The position numbers and the translations under genes are program-made. A stretch of 64,000 nucleotides of DNA, taken from contig JACDQD010000007.1 of the NCBI GenBank assembly GCA_019843655.1, positions 10,413,600 through 10,477,599 of the forward strand. Direction: 5' to 3'. This stretch comes from Lethocerus indicus (Eukaryota; Arthropoda; Insecta; Hemiptera; Belostomatidae). The notes under the pieces are model-generated. The model was given only the letters and a program-made list of their open reading frames with translations, searched no databases and was not told the origin of the DNA. Of the stretch, positions 25,770 to 38,770 are shown piece after piece; the stretch's first letter is position 1, and every line of letters begins with the position of its first letter.

Positions 25770-26458
25770 AATGCGTTTCTGTACAAAATAGACTAGCAAT
25801 AAGACAAAAGTTCAGAGCATATTTTCTCGTTTTCGCATCGTTTTGGGTAACATTAAAGAACAGGCCAAAAAGGGTAAATGAGTGTAATCATATTACGGCA
25901 TATTATTGCGACAAATCGCCTGGAAAGCTTCAGTTAAATAACTGACGTACACATATGGATAAGAATCAAAACATAAACAAACTAACGTATACCTACCTTC
26001 CTCCTACGAATTCGTCCGACTCGGATGAGTCATCCGAAGGCTTCAAGTGAATTACACGTGTCACAGTGTGCCGCGTAAATATTCTAACGCTGAATATTCT
26101 GATATGGTTTTCGCGTACTGGTTTTGTGTACTTTAGTATATTTGTGTTTATATTCCTGCCCTTCCAGGTATTTGTTGTCAGTTATTGATCAGAACCCTTC
26201 AGGTGGGCTCGTCACAATAATACGCTGTGTATTGGAAACACTCTTTTTTTTTTCTTAGTGTTTCTATCCCCGATATTTCCCGAAGTCTGAACATTGAAAT
26301 GATTCATTGTGGCAGTACAAGTGAATGTGACAGTGCAGTGAGGGTGACGAAAAAACATCCAAAGTGCCAAAAGTCGCTAACTGAAGATGGCGAGCAGCCG
26401 AAACCGGTCTAGCAAAAGGCCAAACCAGCGAGAGGAGACAGAAACACACGAAATCTAC
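25770..26458 (+). mobile_element. Copy D of the transposon-like repeat family
   Basis: From about 25,880 it matches copies A and B (ACATAAACAAACTAA, GGTTTTCGCGTACTGGTTTTG, TATTGATCAGAACCCTTCAG). Its right end (26,381-26,458) is the same terminal repeat as copy C, ending ACACGAAATCTAC. The left end is decayed and only approximate; a TTTCTGTAC remnant is at 25,776. A short acidic Ser/Asp stretch (NSSDSDESSEG, near 26,007-26,042) is readable and also present in copy B. It could be a relic of transposase N-terminal coding, but nothing longer is open. Confidence 0.65.
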
Positions 26459-29400
26459 GGTGGTTAGCATAGTTATAGAAGGCGGGTCATCACATGATTC
26501 ACGTCAACCAAACAATGGACTGGTCACATTTACGCTTTGGTTTATACACTTATTAACATTAACAACTTATTAACATCATCAATGCAATCGATTCGGCCAG
26601 GATAGAGAGCATTACAAGAAATGGCGCTGTACGTACAATAAATAACGAATTTTGAATATTAAACAGAAATAAATTGCGGGTGGCAGGACAGGTTACATCA
26701 GACAAACGGGTTAACCATAGTGATGTCCAGATAAGAAATACGAGGCTGAAAAGTCATTGCCAAAATTCGGCGGGTCAATGGGCCACTGTTATCGGGCACG
26801 AGGACCCTATCTTTTCCTTCTTCCATTGAAGATTGATTTACATCAGAATATCGTTACGAAATCTAACCCCGTCGTTCTGTATCACTTCAGTTGTGCGCCC
26901 GTCGAGTTAAATAATCTCATTAATTAAAAAAAATAATAGGCACATTTTCCTAATATTTGGGCCGTTTCAGGAAGACGATAACGTCCGTCTGGCCCGTTAT
27001 GTAAATAATTGAAAAAAATACGAATTCATCCCTCTTTGTAAACATGCTCCCAATTACATAACTTCGCTTTTTATATGTCATTTAACGATTCCCTGGTTTT
27101 GTACAAATATAATCCTCTCTTTTTGAAATAAATTTTGTTCTCTGTTTTCTAAAACAGTCCCATGGTGGAATTCCAATGAGTACAGTGGAAACCATAATTC
27201 ACAGGGAACCAGTTCATTGATCGGATACAACATATTGTAAAAATTTTTCCTGTACTGTGCAATCATAAGAAATGAAAAGAAATGTATTAGAAATTCTGAA
27301 ACTTTAAATGCTGGAGAAACATCTCAACAATCACAAACATGGCGTTAAGATATCCTAAACCCATTGCGCTTACATATCGCAAGTTAGTCACAGGATTAAT
27401 GGCAGACAAAGATGCTAGTGAACAGGGCACTCCCATTGTTCACGCTAAGATTCGTACGGATAATTTCGCCCGTGGCGTGCTGGTTGACATTTAAAAACGG
27501 TTTCGATCTAGGTCGGTAAACCGATAATTAATGCTTCATTGGAATAGGTTGGGGGGAAATATCAAATTGGGCATCTAGAATTTAAAAAAACAAAGAAAAA
27601 CAGATTTATAAAGATGACGTGGAACGTTCCGATCCATGTTTAGATAAGGTCGACTGCCGAAAGCTGAGCAATTGTATCGAAAAGAAAATTTAAACTGGGT
27701 TGGAGTTATGAGGTTGAATAATGAAGTAATAGGATAGACTCAGATGCTCAGAGTTCAATATTTCATTGAGCAAAGTAATATATTTAAAACTCTTAAAAGA
27801 GTCAACATACGAAGAATATAAACGGTTTTTAAGCTCACTGTTATGTGCCCGGCCTACACTTGGATTGACATCTCACACCAGACTTCTCAGTTCGGTTAAA
27901 GGTGTAAAAAGTTGGTTTAACGAGTACCGCCGCCACTGTCTGTATTCCTATTCTCGGCCGCGGCACAGGCTTGTCCGACCGCTAATTGTCAGTTGGGCCG
28001 ATACGTGTCAGGAAACAGAAAATGGCCCGACGTCGGCACCCGGTTCACTTTTGGCGAGGACAACCGACCCTAAACGGGAAGCCGTAAGGTGGAGAAAAAA
28101 GGTTCGTTTTTTACATATCGATAACTCTGAAGAAATTACAGCAGTTGGAAGGTTGATGTGTTTTGCGGAGGTGGAAACACCGTCCAGATAGCGAACGATT
28201 GAGCCCGATTTAAGCTCCAAGTGAAAATTCAAGCGAAAAACCATTTTAACCATTCTGACAATCAATCCTTACTGCCCTAAGCAAGCATAGTATTCATAGA
28301 CGCAAACCACTAGTTAATTTCAATATTTTTATTTTAATAACAGATATTTAAATAAACGTACCAGGGTAACTTCACACCTATGTAAATTTGTCGAACTAAT
28401 GCCAAATGATAGCGCCAAACAAATTATTTAAATTAGAGAAGATATTAACAAACGAAAAACATATTCATGACAAGTATTATTTAGATTAATTTGCAAATAC
28501 TCAGATGGGGACTGGAATATTCCTTTTTAATTTATGTGGATTAATAAAATTAAACCAGTTTTAATAATTCTGCCGTCAGCCGCATCAGAAATGATCCACA
28601 ACCCTGAAGCAATTGGCAAGCACTAATTAATGATGAACACGTTACCTCGGTTGGTGCAATCGCGATTAATCGCCCCAACGCTAGCATAAGAAAATTCGGT
28701 CTGAGCCCCTTAAACCTGAATCATCATCGGGCCTAACTTCGGCCAACTGGAGCACTTCAAACGGCTCTAAGCTCGGCGCGATAAGTTCGGGCAGCATTAA
28801 GTACGAATCCCGGGGATTGTAAACTCCGCCGGATCAAACTATTATCGGATGCGAGGAAACTAGGTCCTGTCTGTTCAAACAGGGGGATAGGGTGAGGGGG
28901 GTGGGTGTAATTAGCGCGCAATACACCCCTCCCCATCGGTCCAGTAATTGCAGCGCAAGCGAAACAAGGCCGAGAAATGATAATCAGAGCCCATTGTAAT
29001 TATAATGCGAGTTCTGCTTTTGTCCGTCGCCGCGAATAATTCTCATACGGCGAAGGGCCTCCGACAATTAATCAATTAAAATTTCGCATTCAATCGTCCA
29101 ATTAAGACCGATAATTAAGCGCTTGTTTTTTCGGCGCACCTCACCCGAATCTTCATCAACTGGTTGAAAACCTAGTTCTAGTTTGAACATGTCTGACAAC
29201 ACGTGTTTCCCTCGATAATAGAATGTTATATTAAAGGAACCATCTCGTTATTATTTTTATTAGATAAGGGTTTGTATTCTCAGTTATTTCTACTCTTAGG
29301 TAAAGTCATATTTTCAGATCCAATATTATTGAAAATCTCTCTTCCATAAAAACGAAATGTAAGTTAATGTTCCCATAATGTACATTGAAAATAGTGAATT

Positions 29401-29582
29401 TATTTTTACTAAGGATAATTAAATAGAAAAAAATCCGCAGGATATTTCACGGCCCAAAAGAGGCCTACTTACTGAGGAGGCGGCCTTTCTAACACGCTAA
29501 TAATAACTTTGTTTCGTCCGATTGTAAATGCTGGTAGTGATAATGAGCCTCAAGGGTAGCGGCAAAGCGGGCTAATCTACTC

Positions 29583-29602
29583 ACCCGGGGTCGACCCCGG
29601 GT
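29583..29602. repeat. Perfect 20-bp GC-rich palindrome
   Basis: ACCCGGGGTCGACCCCGGGT equals its own reverse complement. It stands in otherwise AT-rich non-coding sequence. It could be a dimeric protein-binding site; no known factor is assigned. Confidence 0.7.
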
Positions 29603-31521
29603 ATTCCCACTCTGCTATTTCATTCATCGCAAACACGTTGTTTTTTATAAACATAACCAATTCTGAAAAAATACTACAATTTTTTTCTCAAGGACGCCAG
29701 TCGCGATAAGACAATTGCGATTGGAGATGGTATGCCGGCGCGCCTAATCGACGCCGATTATAAGGATGCCGATCGGAGGCGAGAAATGAGACTGTGTGAT
29801 CCAACTAACTAATAAAATCCGCAATTCCTCTAATATACCTTACAATTATTTCAAATTTATAAGTGAATGATGCGTACACCATCGTCGCTCAAGCCTGTAC
29901 AGAATCACAGATACGCACAGAAGACGTACAGCGGAAGGATGTAATCGTTACATTTTCAACTCTAGAAGTTTTCCTGTATGTATAGGTCAGCATATAATTC
30001 TTTATTAAAAGAAGAAGGAAAACCGTTGTCAGATGTAACTCCTCCACAATAATGTCTGGCACTCGAGCGTCAGGGATTTATCAGTTGGCGACATAAGGCT
30101 CTCGAGGAAATATAAGTAACAGAGAAAGACTAATCTTCAAGAACCGAGGTTGAAAGGAATACGCTAGAAACGGGTTTATCGGAGGAAAACTAATCGCCGT
30201 TACCCAACTAGACTGGCGACCGAATAGGAAAGCGGAGACCGAAAGGGGGGCGTGCGTGATACCTGGCTCCAGTTCAGTACCCCTTTCGGCCAACAGCCGA
30301 AGATAATTACCGTTTATTGGCCCTGGTCAGTTCCTTATTTACCGAACAGATACAGCAGTGGCTCCTTATCGGCGGCCCCAACAGCGTTCAGTGATAATAG
30401 GCCGCCGGCTCTACGTTTATCAGCGACGGTGTGGACTATCGTTTCGGACCGCGGGGCACGCATCTCCACCGCCCGTTTAGTCGACGGCATAGTGTACTCC
30501 GATATAATAAATATAATCTGATTCTATAAATATATTGTTACGTTTATCGTAAAGTGAAAGAATATTCGGTTTCTGTGATTTATCGAGTGGAAGATATTTT
30601 TGATATTCTCCGCGTATATTGCTGCTGAAAAAGTATCCCTAAGAGGTACGATGAGGACGGAGCAGAACGAAGGGAATAACCCTCGAGAATATGCGGGACT
30701 AGTTTTTCCGAGGTTAGTATTCAAGGGTATGAGGTCAGGCGGTACTGAGGGGGGATTCTCTTCTCATATGACAAGTTATTGAGTCAGTATATCGCTTACT
30801 TGAAAAATTGTAGTAGAATTATGGTATAATCCGCTCAATAGTCTCGCACAACTCATTCTCGTACTAAAAATATATCATATTCGTAAGGGAACTATAATAA
30901 AGAAATTAAAAAGGAATTTACATACAATTGTGAATTGCAAAAAGTGGAAGTGTAAGAGGCGGAACCCAGCAAGGACAATTGCATCACGATTGTAGAAACA
31001 TTCCATCATTAATGAGATATGTCCAAGAGTATTCTAAAAAGGAAGAGAGGAGTGCAACATCAATTTCCTCTCGCTTCGACCAAAATTAGTCCCAAATCTA
31101 CAATTCATGACAATTCAGTCTAAAATAAATTACAAACTACAGCTTTTCCCACAAAGCTTCCGTCGACGTGTACGTTTTCCACTCTCATCCTTAAAGATCC
31201 TGGAAAATCTCTCCGAATAATCTCTTTCGTCGAGATCGGCCGCATGAATCGCGCCGTTTCCCGGTATCGGCATTTTCAAGGGAAATAAAGCCCCCACAAA
31301 TGAGAGCGAAAGGCGAAGAGGCGGAAAATTTCCCGGTTTTGAATTTATCTTCCCGCGAACTCTGAAGGAATCGCGCTGTACTCGGAAAGCCGCCGAGATG
31401 GAATAAAAAAGATGGCGTTCCGGCGTCGAGTCATTACTTTATTGTGAAATGCTTTCGCGGGTTTGACCTTGCTTTCGAGAGGAGAGAGGGAGAGAGGAGA
31501 TAGGACGGGGGCGGGAGTTCG

Positions 31522-31523
<2 letters not shown>

Positions 31524-31571
<48 letters not shown>
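31524..31571. repeat. GA microsatellite
   Basis: About 24 uninterrupted GA units, flanked by imperfect GGAGA sequence on both sides. Leu/Ser-rich frames on the minus strand here are artefacts. Confidence 0.95.
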
Positions 31572-31579
<8 letters not shown>

Positions 31580-32497
31580 GGAACGAGAGCGAGAGGGATA
31601 GAGGGACAAGTCATTAGTGGTTATTCAAGTTGAGTTCTCCCACCCGTCAGACCCACGTACACGACTACCAGTTTACCCTGCCCCTGCTTCCATGCTCCTC
31701 CACTGCTACTGCAATTTTAACCTCACACTGTTTACCCGAGGCCGAAATCTAATAAATTTACCCAATGGCAAATGCAAAACTAAATGAAATTATATTCCTT
31801 AAATATAAAGATGATGTTATTTCAAGCCCTCGATGAACCAAACAAAGGTCTGATGCTGGACACTCGAATCGTGTATCACAATTCCGAACCGAATAAATCA
31901 AATATATTTTTTTCACAACCTGAATTCCTTGTGTACATATAATTTCAGAATATGTACGAACAGTTTCCCAGATAAGACAATAGGATCCATTACTCGCATT
32001 ATGCTGGACAGTATTTTTCAAAGCTGTACAGATATAATTATGGTATATGTGCTGTTTGAATTGTTCACAGGACAAACAATCGTCAATTAAACATGCAAAT
32101 GTATTACGGATAGAACAGCTTAAAAGAAATTAATTGCAATTCAAACAGGAAAATGTAGACAGAACAGAGTCAGTTAATAACTTACTGAATTTTATAATTT
32201 CAGAGGCTGACAGTATTTGCCTTTGGGTAAAAAAAGTAGGAAATCCACGAATTAAGTTTGGATTAATTTATAAGGCTGTTTGGAACAAAAAATGATTTGA
32301 CCTTGAAGATATTTGCTTTACCTTGAAGTAGAGAGTGTTAAAAATTATTCCTTACGAAATATTGTTTTCCTTAAATTCTTCCTTATGTTTTTCCTGCACA
32401 GATCATTTCCTCGAATGGAAATTCGCTCTAAATTAAACGAGTTCTAAAGCGTTTGATTAAATATCAAGTTGCGATTAGATAGTTGATAAGGACTTAC

Positions 32498-32594
32498 CAA
32501 TGAACGTTGATTCCTGGAGTTTGATGTTGCCAGGAATTTCGACGATGCGCCTGTTGGGGTAGGGGTTGGTGTCGTTTCTGCAGTCAAAACTCAT
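32498..32594 (-). CDS. First coding exon of an unidentified gene, or remote 5' exon of ken
   Basis: The minus-strand ATG at 32,594 opens 32 codons beginning MSFDCRNDTNPYPNRR and ending LQESTFI, then one base and the strong donor G|GTAAGT at 32,497. Two-thirds of codons end in C or G, as in the lipocalin and ken exons and unlike the chance frames around it. An acceptor-like TTTTGCTTCAG lies about 60 bp upstream, near 32,650, suggesting a preceding 5' UTR exon. I do not recognise the protein. It has no signal peptide or membrane segment. The phase (1) fits an acceptor at 17,462 in front of the ken BTB exon, giving an uninterrupted 611-codon frame. A separate gene with later exons between 17.5 and 32.5 kb remains equally possible. 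Confidence 0.6.
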
Positions 32595-33526
32595 GGTCCG
32601 ATATTCGGTCCCCTGTTACCAGTGTTAGTCTTCCACGCGTTTTCTCCTGAAGCAAAACACACAAACGTATAGACACGGTTTTCCCTTGCAGAAGGAATCC
32701 TAACGCGATTTTGCAGCCCAACCGAAGAAAAACGGGCGAATCGTATAGAGTAGAAAGAAAGGAAGTTGGAGAGAAAGAGACGGCGGAAAGTAAAACGGAG
32801 CGGGGTCGATGAAAAAGTGGATAATAGGAAGAGGGGGGAGGAGGAATCAGAGTCCAATTTATTACTTGATAAACATGGCCACGAATAACGGAAATGATAT
32901 TTCATCCTTAATAGTCCACGGTTTCCCAAGAATCGTATTCATAATTTAAGATAATGAAAGGAAGAAGGGTGGGGGGCTATTATAGTCGTTCAGGACGTTT
33001 GTTATTAAACACCATGCTGTTTAAATGCTGAAGAAAACGATAGCGCGTATCACAACGAATCCTCGATACGCCCAACTTTCGTTTAGTCCAAGATATTACT
33101 ATTCGGAATTGTTTTTCCCATCGAATTAGATTCGTTGATTTTTTCGTTAAAATATAGACAAACTGTTTTGTCGCGTTTGTACGTTTTGTAATTGAAGAAA
33201 CGCTACTTCAATGCCCCAGACCACTGTAACTAATGACGGCTTAATCGCCCGTGAAAGTCTGAAGGCGATTTAAAAATAACGAAAACGCCGGGGAATTTTC
33301 GGGATCGGCCGTTCCATTTTTCCCGGCATTGTCTTCCCAGAAGCGAACGCCTGGGGTTTCAAACGGAGGCGTGGAAGCGTCACAAGGACGCCGACGCGGG
33401 GAAATGGTGGTGGGGGGGGGGAAGGCACTTTTCCGAGATATTACGCGAATGAAACTGAAGCGTACGCAGCACTCGCGGACGTGTTACGCAACTTCATCGG
33501 GGAGGGGTAGGGAATTCCTTCGCTTT

Positions 33527-33534
33527 TATTTATA
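33527..33534 (-). promoter_or_regulatory. Candidate TATA box upstream of the 32.5-kb exon
   Basis: The minus strand reads GGGCTATAAATAAAAGCG, with an arthropod initiator-like TTCAGTTT about 75 bp downstream, farther than the usual 30 bp. It lies 0.9 kb upstream of the coding exon at 32,594 in the same orientation. The link is only positional. Confidence 0.25.
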
Positions 33535-36500
33535 GCCCTTGCCTCCCGGTGGGCGGACCCCTGTGTTGTGTACGTTAGTCCTGATGTGAAAATAACGGGA
33601 TGAGGGGCGGATAAATCCGGGTCGCTAATTTTTAGATCCGGTCCCGAACTTATACATTCCTCGTACCGAGCAAGAAGCCCCTCCTCCTCCACCGGCTCCT
33701 CCTCCCCCCTTCCGATCCAACAAGACGAGAGCTCGGTCGGACCTTGGAGGTTTTCCCGGTTGCGAAACATCATTCCTGGACACACTAACAATTAATATGA
33801 AAATATTTCGTTCGTTGTGTAAGCAATTTTCTGACGAGTGCAGCCGCGTCAGCGAGTGAAAATAATGATTTTCAAGAAAACGCGTAATGACAAGAAGAGC
33901 GAAGGTCATTTCATTGCATGTGTGAAAAATGCGATTTAAATTTTTGTACTGAAGAATGCCGTCAGTCTCAAGTATTAGATTAAGATTATAACTACTGAGT
34001 AGTGCTAAATAAGGTGGAGAAGGCAGAAAATGTTTGGAGGATTACACGATTTAATTCTAAGTATTTTTAAACTAATTAATAGGATATTGGGGGCACGACC
34101 AATCGACTGCTGTCTGCGAAAGATTTAATCAAGACCTGACAAACATTCTGCCAAGTATTATGTTTCCTCCGAATGTGCGACAACGCTGTATATGGTATGA
34201 GGTAGCAGAGGAGAATTAATAGTACTATTCAGTTTTCGAGACAGACGCCTAGGGGATATGATGTTCGTATGTTTACTTGTACACTTCAGAGAGCTGTATA
34301 AAGTTACAACACTGTCAACGCAACCATTAACCCCTGCCCCCATTGGTCGAACTGTGCCGAACATTTGAAATTGCGCTGAGAAAAATATTGAAAATTCGCC
34401 GCAAAAGTATGAAACGGTGAAAATGTTTGCGTTTAAAATTTGCTTGGAACTATTCGAAAAGCTGTTTAGAATCGGCTTATTAAAGACTTGTTAGGCTAGC
34501 TAGTTACACATGTGTCGGGAGGTTACAGAACCGCCGCGTCGTTAGCTATTGCAGAACTGGGACCGGGTTTCATAACTAAATTGGGCAACGACAAAGTGAA
34601 AACCAAGGTGGGCTATTGGGCTCATCGATACCTTACTCCGAACACACCGATAGCGTTCGTCCAAGTAATTGTTACTAGCTAATAATTCCCAGTTATTGCA
34701 GACAAGTAGTCTACAATAGTTTCAGGCACAGATGGCTTAAGTTGCAGAATGTTAGTCAATGGGAGCAGACTAGTAGATTCGTGATTCAGCAGAAACGACT
34801 ATATTCGTGTCATTCAGTCTATTATTACGAATATTTATTTGGAAATGTTAATTTTTCGAAATAGAAATATCCTATTCATAATAAATACTCATTCTTTAAT
34901 AGATAAAATCATAATTTCTTTCCAATGCATACTATTGTATTCGCGTAATACGTTTTCACTTTATGGTTCTACGGTCAAAAATAAATTGGAGTTGTCTTCT
35001 TAGGGGAATGAATTGGGAGTTTCACTTAGCTCTGTCAGTTTGGGCAATTTAGGGTCCGGGAGAGCTAATTTCTGTCCGACGTTCAACAGGTGGCGCCGAT
35101 CCCAAAGTTTCTCTCGAGACCGAGACAAATCCACACCCTCTATCGCGAGGTACTTATCGCTCTAATAAATAAACTTGCGGTAACAAAAGATTACGTTAAA
35201 GGCCGCTGGGAATAATGAATGCTTATTTCCAGTCGGCGCCTAATATTTCTGAAAGGCGCGTGGGGTGGGTGGTTGGGCCCATACACCGGTCCTTCTCTGA
35301 GTGAGAGATGAGCCTCGTAATAAAAGTATATATTTTTATGTTGTATAAATTATATACGGAATATAAAGTTAAAGAAAAAGGGTTATTGGACATGTGTATT
35401 AAGCGCTTGTCTTACCTACGATTTCGGCTTTTGGAATATTGCAAAAAACATAATTAAACTGGCGTTTAAGCAGGTGAATCCGAATTACCGTTCGGAAATT
35501 CAGGTAAGTGGGGTGGAGGGTCATTCGCTAATCACCGGGGCTAACTTTCACTACGGCAGGGTGTTCTTTAAAGTGTAGGCCCCGTATACGCACTCCGGCC
35601 ACAATACCGAGTACAATGCAGCTCGTAAATTTCCGGATGAGCTGAGGCATACCTGGGGGAGGCGGGACCCGAGTGGAGGCGGCGATGAATGCGATGAGCT
35701 TTGGTTTTGTTGGCACAACAGGCCCGAACCGGGTTCCGTGCGAAATTCCCGGTGTAACAGCGACCGACAGACAGACAGATGAAATAAGGCGGTAATAAAT
35801 CGGGAATAGCGGTACGCTTTCACCCACTCTTTAAGACAGACATTATAAATCTCCCGCGTTCCGGCAAAACTGAAAAAGGGTATGATCTAGTTACATAAAT
35901 GGGAGCGATTATGCTGTAACAGTGATTTACTGAAATTAGAATAATGTCGTTACTAAATTATAGAATACTAATTCAACGGTTACTAAAACATTAAACTGAA
36001 TACAAAATCCTAATCAATTAAATTTGTAATTGTTATCTTCTATCTATAGATAGCTATCTTCCGATTCCACTCGTTGATTTGGTCTTAGGCGGCATTTCGC
36101 CTTCTAGCTAGTTTCAGTAGCGTTTCGTCTGTAGATAAACAACGTTAGGTTAAGATCAAATCACCGATTGGAACTATAAGATGTATGAAATCGGCTCTAA
36201 GAGACCATCCGGACGTGGGAAACTCAATTCATTAATGCCTTCGTATATCTGCACGTAATAAAAAATAAAGTACAGGCGTCTCTAAATTAGTATTTCACGA
36301 TTGAAGATAGACTTGGCGCGGTTTCAGGCGCAATGGTATCAGGCGCCGGGCAAATTGCTCGAGCCGCTTTATCGAAGGAAAACATTTCTCAATATCCTTC
36401 TCTCATTTCTCTGAATTGCATCAACATGACTCACAATTATATTCGGCGTTCGCCAATCGGCCAGATGGAATGCTCGAGAACACGTGGAGATCTGTTCGAA

Positions 36501-38639
36501 GGCCTCATTCACACTAGTGAAGGAATTTCGGGATACAAAACGGATGCAGCGATTGCTTCTCAACGGTTGAGGTTACTATTATAGTCAATTTTAAGAAATA
36601 AAATTTTTCTCCCTATATGTGGCCACTTTTCGTGTCGCAAGCGGTTTTCGGATTGAATTCGTTCCCAATTTTAATTAAATCGCCGAAGGATAAAACCACA
36701 CCGCGTTGTATAAAACACGAACTTTCCGGCGCACGAAACAGGACTGCAAATATCAAATCAAATGTTAACTTTCTAATCCCTGTCACCGGAATTCCATGAC
36801 AAAGCAAAATCCCGACTAACATTTTCAACCTAAAGTCCCGCACCCGTCGGGTTTTTTCGTTCGTTTTTGCATGGAATTTGTGCATCGAAAAGACCGCACA
36901 AATAGACTTGGAATTCAATTACCGGGGACCTTTTTGGGAATTCCACAGAAATGAGAGTGTCGCTTTCAAATTGGGAAATCGTGCGAAGGAAAGGTTTTTT
37001 CCAGGCCGTCCACAAATAGCGAGCCGAAATAACAGGGTCGCCTCGTTAAAATCGCATTAGTAGATCAGTGCATTAGCGCGGAAGAAGCGCTTGACCGTCG
37101 AGGTTTCTGTAACGAGTCTGTAACGAGTCAAACCAGTTATGACCGATTTATATTTTTCCGTTAAATGATTTACGACGGGGAGGGAAGCTAATGAGTCGGG
37201 GCCGGTTTATCGAGCATTCGAGTCAACATCAAATCCGATCGAATGTGATATGTTCAATACGGAATTCAAACACCTAGTTCCGATCAGCACAAAGCTGACA
37301 AGCAAACTCGGTAGTATCTCACGTTTAGCCTAGTGTATACTGGAATCGGAAAATCGACTGCGATTGTGGGCAAACTCCTCGAGCCGGCCTTAAACATGCC
37401 TCAACCGGCCTTAAGGCACGCAATATAAAGCAAGAAAAATAGTTAAAGAAAGGTCAGATACATTAAGGATCCGGCCCACGCGGCGGAATAAGCAGCGATT
37501 GTACTTCGCAAGGATATGTAAATACAAATGATGAGGAGAATGAAACGGAAGCAAAGGAGGCTGGCTCATGGACGGAACCTCGCTAACAAATGAAGGCGTT
37601 CGCCACCCACAATTGCGTCGTACTCGTCGTATTTGTTTCGAACCCAGCAACGGCTACACGCCCGGTGACGACCGGGTACTTTACCAAATGTATTGCATTT
37701 TGAGACGGCAATTTTTTAAAGGTAGAAAAGGCCGGCGAGTGTGAATCGTACTAATATAAAACAAAGAGGTCCGGAGCGGACTGGAAAACTAGTGCTGCTG
37801 GCGTGTCCACTATTTTTCTTCACACTGCCGGTAATATTAATGGAGGACCCGAGGAGCGTGTTCCACGGGCCAGGTGAGATGGGCGGACGCCTTATTTGAA
37901 TCGCGTGCGAGGCCGGTATTAATTAGCCCGGGCTCAAAGAAGGATCGCCTAGCCATTTCTAGGAGCGGTAAGTTACAAACTGGTTACACGTCTGTCCTTC
38001 TGTATCGCGGATTTACATAATTTAACGCCGTTTCGTTTTCACTTCTTCGCTCCCGTAAAGGAATCGATTCCCCACTCCGCCCCTTTCGCTAGGAGTATTC
38101 AAGCCGTATGCAGTGAGGTCGGCCGTATTTATATCAACAGGAATATGAAGTGCGTGACCATCGGTTAGTGCTAATATCGTGCAAATAAGTAAAGCAGTTT
38201 AAACTTATGTTTCCCCAGCTTAAATCTAAACCCGGTCTATCGATCGGGTTTCATGATATCTTTATCGCCTCCATAGATGTAAGAGAGCACTACCGTTCTG
38301 GAAGGATCTTCAGCCGCTCGCCGATCCCCGACGTCTTCTGTTAGAAAATACAACCCTACTTCGGCCTCTAGGGAGGACACGGATATAGCACAGAAATGGC
38401 CACTCGAACGTACCATATACTTCTGGACACCCCTAATGGGCCCCTTAGAGGGCTTTTTGACACGATAAGAAATTGAGCGGGGCACCTCTCGAGAGCGGAA
38501 GAGTGTGACCCTGGCGCTGGGGAGACTGTCGCTGGGCGGGCGTAAAAGTGAAAGGGAAATAGGAACGTCGGCCAAAAAAAGAACGAGGAGCCCCGGTTCA
38601 TGAACCCCGTGAAAGGAGGGGGGGAGTAGTCAGGACAGA

Positions 38640-38770
38640 AAGGAAGGGAGTGGGGAAAAGGTGAGTGAATTAGAAAAAGAAGAAGGCGCAGAGGAGAAAG
38701 AGAGGGAGGAACGCCGATTCGAAAAAAGAAGAACCCCGGGGAGAAAAGTGTAAAGGAGAGTGGGAGAGAC
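38640..38770. repeat. GA-rich low-complexity tract
   Basis: Purine-rich plus strand with GAGGAGAAAG and GGGAGAG units. It gives Pro/Phe/Leu-rich artefact frames on the minus strand. Confidence 0.7.

Larger units (their letters stand above)
26459..32497. other. Non-coding region with candidate regulatory blocks
   Basis: No gene recognised. Notable contents are an ATTA/TAAT-rich segment at 29,025-29,125, a 20-bp GC palindrome at 29,583-29,602, a GA microsatellite at 31,524-31,571 and a perfect octamer ATGCAAAT at 32,093-32,100. Later exons of the minus-strand gene that starts at 32,594 should lie here unless that exon joins ken. I could not identify any. Confidence 0.5.
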
